Positions 1 to 6,018 of a DNA stretch of 6,740 nt are shown one piece after another (the stretch's first letter is position 1; the number at the start of each line of letters is the position of its first letter). The notes beneath the pieces are model-generated. The model did no database searches. It was given only the letters and a program-made list of their open reading frames with translations, and was not told the DNA's origin. A program made the translations under genes and the position numbers. Origin of the DNA: ATZT02 sp046046315 (lineage in GTDB: Bacteria > Actinomycetota > Actinomycetes > S36-B12 > UBA5976); the NCBI GenBank assembly GCA_046046315.1, contig JBJOKB010000047.1:1-6740 (forward strand), given 5' to 3'.

Positions 1-440
1 ATTAAGGATTCTCTCCATGAAGAATTTGTTGTATTCTTTGGAGAACCTATTTTGTCACTTAATTCTAAAATTAATCTTTGCGCACCCTTTTTGCCAATTC
101 CTGGAACAGAAGTTAAGGAACCAATGTCGGAGTTTCCTATTGCTGCACTTAATTTTTGCTCACCCATCACAGAAATTAAATTCAATGCCATGCGTGGACC
201 TACTCCAGAAACAGTTTGCAAAAGTAAGAACATATCTTTTTCACTGGTATCAGCAAAACCATAAAGTGTCATATGATCTTCTCGAACTACCATCACGGTT
301 GGTACCTGAACTTGATCTCCAACTTTTTTACCTTTTAATGCGTTAGCTGAAGTTAATAAATTCATTCCAACTCCACCAACATCTACAACGGCACCCAAAG
401 CAGAAATTTCGCAAAGAGTTCCTTTAACAAAGGCAATCAC
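1..440 (-). CDS. ruvA: Holliday junction branch migration protein RuvA (3' end cut by window)
   Basis: RuvA binds the four-way Holliday junction as a tetramer and loads the RuvB motor for branch migration during recombinational repair. The first 146 codons are visible and the C-terminal RuvB-contacting domain III lies beyond base 1. Residues 1-62 are the OB-fold domain, ending in VVREDHMTLYGF (51-62). E54 and D55 there correspond to the acidic pin pair of E. coli RuvA. Two helix-hairpin-helix motifs follow, GVGPR (79-83) and PGIGKKGAQRL (113-123). The start is a GTG at 440 whose bases overlap the ruvC stop in a GTGA arrangement (4-nt overlap), so translation is probably coupled to ruvC. The upstream purine run is a weak ribosome site. 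The identity is read directly from the motifs. That ruvB follows is inferred from the usual ruvCAB order. Confidence 0.96.
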   Translation of the reverse strand, partial: MIAFVKGTLCEISALGAVVDVGGVGMNLLTSANALKGKKVGDQVQVPTVMVVREDHMTLYGFADTSEKDMFLLLQTVSGVGPRMALNLISVMGEQKLSAAIGNSDIGSLTSVPGIGKKGAQRLILELSDKIGSPKNTTNSSWRESL

Positions 441-943
441 GAAACTGCTCTCTTTCTAATTTTTTCGTCTGCTCCACCGCGCCATAAATGGCATATTGCT
501 AATGCAACAGCATCAGAGGCATCTGCAGGTTCAGGCGGCGAGGAGAGTCCACAAATTTTTGCAATCATTCGACCAATTTGACGCTTATCTGCTTTCCCAG
601 ATCCAGTGACAGAAGCTTTAACTTGAGTTGGCGTGTAGGTAAAAACCTGGCACCCACTTCTTGCTCCATTCACCATCGCTAAGCCTGCTGCTTGTGCAGT
701 TCCCATAACTGATTTCAAATTGTGCTGGCTGAAAACTTGTTCAACGGCAACAACATCTGGTTTGTATTGCTTAATAATTTCTTTCAATGCATTATCAAGT
801 TGTAATAATCGATCAGCCAAGGCATCAGTTGCTGGTGTTCGAAACACCATCACAGATTTTAGAACAACTTTTCTACCAGCAGATTCATCAACAATTGCCA
901 AGCCACATCTAGTTAAACCAGGATCCACACCTAAAACTCTCAT
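437..943 (-). CDS. ruvC: Holliday junction resolvase RuvC
   Basis: RuvC is the homodimeric, metal-dependent endonuclease that cuts Holliday junctions symmetrically, working with RuvA and RuvB. From the ATG at 943 the protein is 168 aa, normal for the family. The RNase H-like active site is complete: D7 in MRVLGVDPGLT, E68 in VAVEQVF, and D141 and D144 in PADASDAVALAICH. H152 sits near the end of this block. I chose ATG at 943 because family members begin at the MRVLGVDPG strand. An in-frame TTG at 964 would add seven residues (MKGHILN) with no family support. The gene lies 38 nt after yebC and overlaps ruvA by 4 nt. The yebC-ruvC-ruvA order is common in bacteria, and no LexA-like site is apparent before it. 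Confidence 0.96.
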   Translation of the reverse strand: MRVLGVDPGLTRCGLAIVDESAGRKVVLKSVMVFRTPATDALADRLLQLDNALKEIIKQYKPDVVAVEQVFSQHNLKSVMGTAQAAGLAMVNGARSGCQVFTYTPTQVKASVTGSGKADKRQIGRMIAKICGLSSPPEPADASDAVALAICHLWRGGADEKIRKRAVS

Positions 944-956
944 ATTAAGAATGTGA

Positions 957-962
957 CCCTTC
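957..962 (-). promoter_or_regulatory. Ribosome binding site candidate for ruvC
   Basis: The minus strand reads GAAGGG here, the only Shine-Dalgarno-like purine run in the yebC-ruvC gap. It ends 13 nt before the ATG at 943, a longer spacing than usual. It also overlaps the alternative TTG at 964, which would then have no upstream site. This favours the ATG start, but only modestly because of the spacing. Confidence 0.45.
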
Positions 963-981
963 AATTATTATTTAATTAATA

Positions 982-1734
982 TTACCCAACTTGTGCCATA
1001 ACTTCGTCTGAAACATCAAAATTTGCCCACACAGTTTGAACATCGTCTAAGTCTTCTAATGATTCAATTAAATTGAAAATCTTTTTTGCCGCCTCAGCGT
1101 CTAATTCCACGCTCACCGAAGGAACAAATGAAGTGTCTGCTGAGTCATAGTCAATATTGGCGTTTTGCAGTGCGGTTCTAACTTGAACAAGATCACTTGG
1201 TTCACTTATTACTTCAAAAGATTCACCTAAATCATTAACTTCCTCAGCACCAGCGTCTAACACTGCTGATAAAACATCATCTTCTGTCATAGTTCCGGTT
1301 TTGGTAACTAACACAACGCCTTTTCTTGAAAACATATAAGAAACTGAACCAGGATCTGCCATGTTTCCATCGTTTCTTGTCATCACTAATCGAACATCTC
1401 CTGCAGCTCGGTTTCGATTATCTGTCAAACATTCGATCAAAACCGCAACACCATTTGGGCCATATCCCTCATACATAATTGTTTGATAATCGGCTGCGCC
1501 TTCTTCTGTGCCGCTACCTCTTTTTAACGCTCTTTCAATATTGTCATTTGGAACAGAACTTTTTTTGGCTTTTTGGATAGCGTCGAATAGGGCTGGGTTT
1601 CCTTCAACATCAGGTCCACCAAGTCTTGCCGCAACTTCAATTTTCTTAACTAGTTTGGCGAATAATTTGGCACGACGAGAATCAATAACCGCTTTTTTAT
1701 GTTTAGTTGTTGCCCATTTACTATGCCCTGACAT
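982..1734 (-). CDS. yebC: YebC/TACO1-family DNA-binding or translation-associated protein
   Basis: This is a 250-aa protein of the YebC/PmpR (TACO1-like) family, full length for the group. The signature N-terminus is intact: GHSKW at 3-7, KHKK at 11-14, and the basic helix RRAKLFAKL at 20-28. Further hallmarks are VPNDNIERALKR (61-72), YEGYGPNGVAVLIE (87-100), TDNRNR (103-108) and GSVSYMF (128-134). Family members have been described as transcriptional regulators (PmpR), and the mitochondrial homologue TACO1 as a translation activator, so the exact role here is open. The ATG start is preceded at 6-nt spacing by a strong AAAAAGGA site. The gene sits 15 nt after pdxT and before ruvC, a placement also seen in mycobacteria. 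It could be cotranscribed with both. Confidence 0.95.
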   Translation of the reverse strand: MSGHSKWATTKHKKAVIDSRRAKLFAKLVKKIEVAARLGGPDVEGNPALFDAIQKAKKSSVPNDNIERALKRGSGTEEGAADYQTIMYEGYGPNGVAVLIECLTDNRNRAAGDVRLVMTRNDGNMADPGSVSYMFSRKGVVLVTKTGTMTEDDVLSAVLDAGAEEVNDLGESFEVISEPSDLVQVRTALQNANIDYDSADTSFVPSVSVELDAEAAKKIFNLIESLEDLDDVQTVWANFDVSDEVMAQVG

Positions 1735-1740
1735 ATTTAA

Positions 1741-1748
1741 TCCTTTTT
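1741..1748 (-). promoter_or_regulatory. Strong ribosome binding site for yebC
   Basis: The minus strand reads AAAAAGGA, lying in the 15-nt pdxT-yebC gap and ending 6 nt before the yebC ATG. It is one of only two clear Shine-Dalgarno sites in the window (the other precedes pdxS). It supports the ATG at 1734 and suggests that yebC initiates independently of pdxT. Confidence 0.75.
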
Positions 1749-1749
1749 A

Positions 1750-2355
1750 TTAATTCGCAACTGAGACAGATTTTGCCATCTGCACAAAATACTCGTGTAC
1801 TCGGTTATCTTGAGTTAGTTCAGGATGAAAGGCCGTAGCTAAAAGGGACCCTTGTCTAACCATGACTGGATGATCTTCATTTTTTTCAGTTTTATAAGTC
1901 GCAAGTACTTCAACAGATGTCCCCACTCTTTCGACCCAGGGTGCTCTAATAAACACGGCTCTAAAGCAATCATTGAAATCTTTAATGTTTAAATCTGTTT
2001 CAAAAGAGTCAACTTGTCGACCAAATGCATTTCTTCTAACTGTTATATCAATTCCACCTATTGTTTCTTGATCACTTTTCCCGTCAAGAATTTCATCTGC
2101 CAACATAATCATTCCTGCGCAAGAACCATAAACAGCAAATCCATCTTTAACAAATTTTCTTAAAGGATCCATCAAACCAACTCTTTTAGCTAACATGCTT
2201 ATAGTGGTTGACTCACCACCAGGAATAACTAAAGCATTGACCGTTTTTAATTCTTCAGGATTTCGAACTTTTTGAACTGCGACATTTAATGAAGATAAAG
2301 AATTAACGTGTTCGCGAACATCGCCTTGTAAAGCTAAAACTCCGACTCTTAACAA
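1750..2355 (-). CDS. pdxT: Pyridoxal 5'-phosphate synthase glutaminase subunit PdxT
   Basis: PdxT hydrolyses glutamine and channels ammonia to PdxS for pyridoxal 5'-phosphate synthesis. The 201-aa protein is a complete class-I-type glutaminase. It has the N-terminal VGVLALQGDVREH (4-16), the oxyanion loop PGGEST (45-50), the nucleophile C79 in YGSCAGM, and the partner residues H177 and E179 in FHPEL. The start is a TTG at 2355, only 3 nt after the pdxS stop. No Shine-Dalgarno site is visible, and the codon lies in a small hairpin, so translation probably depends on ribosomes finishing pdxS. The length and the start of the first beta strand agree with the family. In M. tuberculosis a thioesterase gene separates the pair, whereas here they are adjacent. 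Confidence 0.96.
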   Translation of the reverse strand: MLRVGVLALQGDVREHVNSLSSLNVAVQKVRNPEELKTVNALVIPGGESTTISMLAKRVGLMDPLRKFVKDGFAVYGSCAGMIMLADEILDGKSDQETIGGIDITVRRNAFGRQVDSFETDLNIKDFNDCFRAVFIRAPWVERVGTSVEVLATYKTEKNEDHPVMVRQGSLLATAFHPELTQDNRVHEYFVQMAKSVSVAN

Positions 2356-2359
2356 GAGT
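2345..2359 (-). promoter_or_regulatory. Hairpin containing the pdxT start codon
   Basis: The minus strand reads ACTCTT-GTT-AAGAGT, a perfect 6-bp stem with a 3-nt loop. It takes in the last base of the pdxS stop codon and the whole TTG start of pdxT (2355-2353). Such a structure could block free initiation until a ribosome terminating on pdxS opens it. The inverted repeat is seen directly. The regulatory role is inferred, and a stem this short may be only marginally stable. Confidence 0.4.
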
Positions 2360-3255
2360 TACCAGCCGCGTCCGGCAAACCTTTCAGAAGCTGGTAGTAC
2401 ATCAATGTTGATTCCTACCATGGCTTCACCAAGTCCACGTGAAACTCTGGCGATAACTGCAGGGTCATCAAAATTTGTTGTGGCATCAACAATTGCTTTA
2501 GCTCTTTGTGCTGGATCTCCAGACTTAAATATTCCTGATCCAACAAAAACGCCATCTGCACCTAATTGCATCATTAATGCTGCATCAGCTGGTGTTGCAA
2601 TTCCACCAGCAGTAAAAAGTACAACTGGTAGTTTGCCAAGTTCTGCAACTTGAGCAACTAATTCATAAGGAGCTTGTAAATTCTTAGCGGCGGTGTACAA
2701 CTCTTCTTTATTCAAACCTTTTAATCTTGCGATGTCACCACGAATAGTTCTCATATGTCGAACGGCTTCAACAACATTTCCAGTTCCAGCTTCACCCTTG
2801 GAACGAATCATTGCTGCACCTTCAGTGATTCTTCTTAATGCTTCTCCCAAATTTGTTGCTCCACAAACAAAGGGAACGGTAAATTGCCATTTATCAATGT
2901 GATTTGCTTCATCAGCTGGTGTTAAAACTTCTGATTCATCTATGTAATCAACACCAATACTTTGTAAAACTTGTGCTTCAGCAATGTGGCCAATTCTTGC
3001 TTTGGCCATTACTGGAATTGAAACTTCAGCAATAATTTCATCAATCATGTCTGGATCGCTCATTCGAGCAACTCCACCATCTTTGCGAATGTCTGCAGGA
3101 ACTCGTTCTAATGCCATAACTGCAACTGCACCAGCGTCTTCAGCAATTCTTGCTTGTTCAGCATTGATGACATCCATGATGACGCCACCTTTAAGCATTT
3201 CTGCCATGCCTTGTTTAACTCTTGGTGTACCTGTGCTGTTGTTTTGGTTAGCCAC
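2359..3255 (-). CDS. pdxS: Pyridoxal 5'-phosphate synthase lyase subunit PdxS
   Basis: PdxS condenses ribose 5-phosphate, glyceraldehyde 3-phosphate and ammonia into pyridoxal 5'-phosphate in the cytoplasm, as a dodecamer decorated by PdxT. The 298-aa TIM-barrel protein is full length. Catalytic residues are in place: D28 in GVIMDVI, K85 in PVMAKARIGH (the ribose-phosphate Schiff-base lysine) and K153 in RSKGEAGTGN. These are offset by four from D24, K81 and K149 of the Bacillus enzyme. Other conserved blocks are ALERVPADIR (48-57) and DYIDESEVLTPADE (103-116). The start is a GTG at 3255 with an AAGGA ribosome site 4 nt upstream. The only sizeable gap in the window precedes it and holds a promoter candidate, so pdxST probably begins its own transcript. 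Confidence 0.98.
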   Translation of the reverse strand: MANQNNSTGTPRVKQGMAEMLKGGVIMDVINAEQARIAEDAGAVAVMALERVPADIRKDGGVARMSDPDMIDEIIAEVSIPVMAKARIGHIAEAQVLQSIGVDYIDESEVLTPADEANHIDKWQFTVPFVCGATNLGEALRRITEGAAMIRSKGEAGTGNVVEAVRHMRTIRGDIARLKGLNKEELYTAAKNLQAPYELVAQVAELGKLPVVLFTAGGIATPADAALMMQLGADGVFVGSGIFKSGDPAQRAKAIVDATTNFDDPAVIARVSRGLGEAMVGINIDVLPASERFAGRGW

Positions 3256-3259
3256 GATT

Positions 3260-3264
3260 TCCTT
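3260..3264 (-). promoter_or_regulatory. Ribosome binding site for pdxS
   Basis: The minus strand reads AAGGA, 4 nt before the GTG at 3255. It supports GTG as the true start and indicates efficient independent initiation, in contrast to pdxT downstream. Confidence 0.7.
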
Positions 3265-3274
3265 AACTTGTTAA
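3263..3274. promoter_or_regulatory. Short palindrome in the pdxS leader
   Basis: TTAAC-TT-GTTAA is a perfect 5-bp dyad with a 2-bp centre. It lies between the predicted transcription start (about 3284) and the pdxS GTG, and overlaps two bases of the ribosome site. It could be a small protein-binding site. It is AT-rich and could occur by chance. Confidence 0.3.
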
Positions 3275-3290
3275 ACCTTTGGGTGTTGCA

Positions 3291-3318
3291 ATTCTAGCCC
3301 AACTCTAGAAAGCCTCAA
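3291..3318 (-). promoter_or_regulatory. Sigma-70-type promoter candidate for pdxST
   Basis: On the minus strand TTGAGG (3318-3313, -35, four of six matches to TTGACA) is followed after 16 nt by TAGAAT (3296-3291, -10, five of six matches to TATAAT). Transcription would start near 3284 and give a leader of about 29 nt before the GTG of pdxS. It lies in the one real gap of the window. It would let pdxS-pdxT, and perhaps yebC-ruvC-ruvA, be expressed apart from the upstream lipid genes. Confidence 0.5.
3292..3310. promoter_or_regulatory. Operator-like dyad over the pdxS promoter
   Basis: TTCTAG and CTAGAA form a perfect 6-bp inverted repeat separated by 7 bp. It covers most of the predicted -10 element and the -10/-35 spacer. 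Half-site centres are 13 bp apart, a layout compatible with a dimeric repressor. In other bacteria pdxST is controlled by MocR-type PdxR regulators, but I cannot match this dyad to a known PdxR site, and no regulator gene is in the window. Confidence 0.35.
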
Positions 3319-3345
3319 CTTATGTGTTGGGGTTACTGCAAATAC

Positions 3346-3891
3346 TTAGCAATACTCCAAACCCTGAGGAATTTGGTCATCAAATTCAATGAGTACGGGC
3401 ATGCTGGCTCTACCAAATAGTCGAAAGCTTCTAACTATCCATCTATTACGGACCTTTATTGCACTTCTAGCCGCATCGTTATAAAAGGTCAATGCATACT
3501 GCACTCTTCTGGTCGCGCCAGCAGTTTCTTGAATTAAATTTTTATGCAATGGGTATTTATTTATATCAAAATCTTTATGGAATAGGTCACAAAGTGATCT
3601 AGTAACTTCACTCTCAATTAACCATTCATTTTTTGAGTGAATTTCAAGTGACTCTTCACTAATTGATGCTTGAATTGCATTTGCTAAGCGGTTTCGTAAA
3701 TTAACATCAAGTACCTCTAAACCCGCAAGATCTGAACAAATTGCAGAACGTAATGCTAATTGTCTATCTAGTGCATTTCTGGCATTTTCAACTTTTAAGT
3801 GCAAACGATCTAGTCTTCCTGCAACATTTGATAAATAAAGCGCAAAAACAACTAAAAATATCCCTGGTATTGCCCAACTGCTTATGTTCAC
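3346..3891 (-). CDS. LemA-like single-pass membrane protein of unknown function
   Basis: This 181-aa protein has one N-terminal membrane helix (about 6-25, from WAIPGIF to NVAG) followed by basic residues (RLDRLHLK), which predicts a cytoplasmic C-terminal part. After the helix comes a helical stretch with the pattern LKVENARNALDRQLALRSA, like the region after the anchor in LemA proteins. Near the C-terminus FYNDAARSA and then FRLFGRASMPVLIEFDD recall the LemA ending (a YNEAV-type motif and an FxFE-type end). From memory, similar proteins follow pimA in many actinobacteria, and in M. tuberculosis the Rv2609c gene at this place carries a NUDIX domain that is absent here. The start is a GTG at 3891, 4 nt after the pimA stop with no clear ribosome site, suggesting coupling. 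Function is unknown. The location hints at a link to PIM or envelope lipids. Confidence 0.85.
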   Translation of the reverse strand: MNISSWAIPGIFLVVFALYLSNVAGRLDRLHLKVENARNALDRQLALRSAICSDLAGLEVLDVNLRNRLANAIQASISEESLEIHSKNEWLIESEVTRSLCDLFHKDFDINKYPLHKNLIQETAGATRRVQYALTFYNDAARSAIKVRNRWIVRSFRLFGRASMPVLIEFDDQIPQGLEYC

Positions 3892-3895
3892 ATTT

Positions 3896-5101
3896 CTATT
3901 CTGTCAGTAATGAATTTTTTACTCTTCTTCGGTCAAGGCGACCAGTTTTTGTTAGGCGACCATAAAGTTGTCCCCTAAAGTCTTCTCTTACGTTTCTTCC
4001 CTCAACACTTTTTACAGATTCGTAAACATCAAGGATTTGCCTTACTATCACTGACCAATCAAATTGCTGAGCCCGTATCAATCCTGCAGCCGTTAATTCT
4101 TCACGTTCTAATTTATTATTCATTAATTCAATCAAGGATTTAGCAAGGTCATTCGGGTTATTTGTTTTAAATAATTTTCCATATTTACCATCTTGCAAAA
4201 CTCTTTTGAATGCGGGTAAATCAGAGGCCAAGACAGGAGTGCCAGAAGCCATCGCTTCCAGTAAAACTATTCCGAATGATTCTCCTCCTAAATTTGGTGC
4301 AACATAAACTGCTCCTGATGCATAACATGAAGCTTTTATTTCACCTGTAACAAATCCTTTAAATTCAATTTGAGGATGATATTTCACATCAATTGACTTT
4401 AAAATTTCTTCAACATCTCCAGGTCCTACCAGCAATAGTTTTAAATCAGCAATTTGATCAAATACTGCTGGCATTGCTTCTAGTAATACTTGAACTCCTT
4501 TTCTAGGTTCATCAAGTCTGCCCACAAACACAATTGTTTTTTCTTTTTCAAATCCAGATAATTTTTGAGCATTGCTAAAGTTTTTAACCCTCACTCCATT
4601 TGGGATAACTACCGCATCGCCCCCAAAGTGTTCAACCATTGTTTTCTTTGCTTCTTCACTTACCGCAATTCGAGCAATAACTTTCTCCATCATGGGTTGT
4701 AATAAAAATTGCATATTTTTAACTGCATACATTGATTCATTAGAGGTGTGATGTGTTCCAACAATTGGACCTCTTGCAGACCACGCTGCAATTATGGAAG
4801 GGCTTGGACTGGTTGGTTCATGTAAGTGCAAAATATCGAATTTGCCTTGTCTTAACCAATTTCTGGTTCTGGTAAATGCAGCAGGATCGAATTTAATTCT
4901 GGCAATTGAACCGTTATATGGAAGTGCAATTGTGCTACCTGCATTTGTGGCATAACTTGGTAATGCTGACTCATCACTTGTTGGAGTTAATACGTTTACA
5001 TAGTGGCCAAGCTCTAAAAGTGATTCAGTTAAATCTTGAATATGTTGCTTAACACCACCTGGAACAGACCAGTCGTAAGGACAAACTATTCCAATTCGCA
5101 A
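3896..5101 (-). CDS. pimA: Phosphatidylinositol alpha-mannosyltransferase PimA
   Basis: PimA is a peripheral membrane GT4 glycosyltransferase that moves mannose from GDP-mannose to the 2-position of inositol in phosphatidylinositol, the first PIM step. The N-terminal Rossmann domain opens with MRIGIVCPYDWSVPGGV (1-17), whose GGV loop is typical, followed by PYNGSIAR (61-68) and THHTS (116-120) with H118. The GDP-mannose domain shows GRLDEPRKG (194-202, R195 and K201) and NLGGESFGIVLLEAM (270-284) with E274 and E282, the GT4 EX7E pair. The protein is 401 aa, and its tail after about residue 365 is unusually basic. The start is a TTG at 5101, 2 nt after patA. A GAAGGA run lies 14 nt upstream, long for a ribosome site, so coupling to patA is likely. 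Neighbouring pgsA and patA support the PIM role over a general mannosyltransferase. Confidence 0.95.
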   Translation of the reverse strand: MRIGIVCPYDWSVPGGVKQHIQDLTESLLELGHYVNVLTPTSDESALPSYATNAGSTIALPYNGSIARIKFDPAAFTRTRNWLRQGKFDILHLHEPTSPSPSIIAAWSARGPIVGTHHTSNESMYAVKNMQFLLQPMMEKVIARIAVSEEAKKTMVEHFGGDAVVIPNGVRVKNFSNAQKLSGFEKEKTIVFVGRLDEPRKGVQVLLEAMPAVFDQIADLKLLLVGPGDVEEILKSIDVKYHPQIEFKGFVTGEIKASCYASGAVYVAPNLGGESFGIVLLEAMASGTPVLASDLPAFKRVLQDGKYGKLFKTNNPNDLAKSLIELMNNKLEREELTAAGLIRAQQFDWSVIVRQILDVYESVKSVEGRNVREDFRGQLYGRLTKTGRLDRRRVKNSLLTE

Positions 5102-5103
5102 AA

Positions 5104-6018
5104 TTAACTCACTAATCCTTCATTAATTCGCTTAATGGGCAGAATATCTTTCCAGACTTTTTGAAGCATGTGCCAATCTTGTGGATGAAGTTTAATTTCT
5201 CGTTCAAAGATGTTTGCTAATTTTTGAGTCATATCTTTCACTATATTTTCCTTAGATCCATCCTTTGAAGGTTCTAAAGCTGGAAAAAAATTCATTACCA
5301 ATACATCATCTTGATCGTAATATGAAGTGAGCGGTAAAACCAGACCATCTAATGACACAGCCATTGCAGCTGGTCCTACGGGAAAAAATGCACTAGCCCC
5401 AGCGTAATTTATTTCGATTCCGTTTTTAATTATATCTCGGTCTGCAACTAATGCAATCATGCGACCTTCTTTGGCTCTTCTAAGAAGTTTCATAAAAATA
5501 TCAGTTTCACCACTTGTAGGAATCACTTCTATTCCTAAAGAGTTTCTAAATTTCAAGAATTTCTGATAAACAGACTCAGGTTTTAATCTCTCAACAACAG
5601 TTGTCAAAGGACCATAATTTGCGGTGTACCAAAACCCCGCAGCATCCCAATTTCCCATGTGTGCAGTTGCGGTAATTAAAGGTTTCTTGGAAGAAATTGC
5701 CTTTTCTAGATTTTCTAAACCCGTACAAATTACATAATTCGATAAATTTTGCTTTTTCCAAGTCGGCAACCTGAATGCATCTTCCCAATAGCGAAGGTAA
5801 CTTCTCATACCATCTCTTACCAATTTCTCTAATTCAATTGAATCTGGCTGTATCCCGGTCATAAAGCAGAGGTTTGCTCTTAATTGTTGAACTCCTTTAA
5901 TGTCTTTTTTATACGAAACATCAGCAATTTTTCGAAATATTTTTCGAGATAATTTTTGAGGTAGTCTTTTTACAACTAGCCAACCAATTTGGTAGCCAAT
6001 ATCTGCTGCTGTAATCAT
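5104..6018 (-). CDS. patA: Phosphatidylinositol mannoside acyltransferase (PatA-like, LPLAT family)
   Basis: In mycobacteria PatA transfers palmitate from acyl-CoA to the 6-position of the PimA-added mannose, at the cytoplasmic face of the membrane. This 304-aa protein belongs to the lysophospholipid acyltransferase superfamily with HtrB/LpxL-type lipid A acyltransferases. The HX4D catalytic motif is H120 to D125 in ATAHMGNWDAAG. VVERLKPE (141-148), ADRD (192-195) and E202, and FFPVGPAAMA (211-220) follow as further family blocks. The end HPQDWHMLQKVW (278-289) is typical of this family. The N-terminus (1-30) is amphipathic and basic rather than a clean membrane helix. The ATG directly abuts the pgsA stop (TAAATG), so translation is probably coupled. 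The placement between pgsA and pimA is the same as in mycobacteria and argues for PatA over a generic acyltransferase. Confidence 0.92.
   Translation of the reverse strand: MITAADIGYQIGWLVVKRLPQKLSRKIFRKIADVSYKKDIKGVQQLRANLCFMTGIQPDSIELEKLVRDGMRSYLRYWEDAFRLPTWKKQNLSNYVICTGLENLEKAISSKKPLITATAHMGNWDAAGFWYTANYGPLTTVVERLKPESVYQKFLKFRNSLGIEVIPTSGETDIFMKLLRRAKEGRMIALVADRDIIKNGIEINYAGASAFFPVGPAAMAVSLDGLVLPLTSYYDQDDVLVMNFFPALEPSKDGSKENIVKDMTQKLANIFEREIKLHPQDWHMLQKVWKDILPIKRINEGLVS

Noticed and set aside
17..346. Plus-strand open frame of 109 codons opposite ruvA
   Set aside because: The minus strand here encodes a clear RuvA with domain motifs. The plus-strand product has no recognisable motif and is low-complexity Leu/Phe-rich, as expected from an antisense shadow.
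944..964. Longer RuvC starting at TTG 964
   Set aside because: It would add MKGHILN before the conserved MRVLGVDPG start and would place the codon on top of the only ribosome-site candidate. The ATG at 943 fits the family better.
944..981. Possible promoter or terminator in the AT-rich yebC-ruvC gap
   Set aside because: The gap is rich in TAAT-like strings that mimic a -10 box, but no -35 at proper spacing and no GC-rich stem followed by a T run could be found.
2405..3274. Plus-strand open frames opposite pdxS
   Set aside because: They are antisense shadows of a highly conserved enzyme gene and their products resemble no known family.
3298..3331. CCCAAC/GTTGGG inverted repeat as a terminator after the LemA-like gene
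   Set aside because: The stem is 6 bp with a 22-nt loop and no T run follows on the minus strand, so it does not look like an intrinsic terminator. It is mentioned only as part of the pdxS leader structure.
3888..3893. ATG followed immediately by TGA before the LemA-like gene (a start-stop minimal frame)
   Set aside because: The ATG is out of frame with the gene and most simply arises from the GTG start context. A regulatory start-stop role cannot be supported from one sequence.
5102..5104. ATT codon as an alternative pimA start, one codon upstream of TTG
   Set aside because: It is nearer the GAAGGA run, but ATT starts are very rare and the family begins at the MRIGIV strand. TTG at 5101 is preferred.
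5591..5788. Second minus-strand open frame inside patA
   Set aside because: It is an overlapping alternative frame of 65 codons with no motif, fully inside the well-supported PatA coding sequence.
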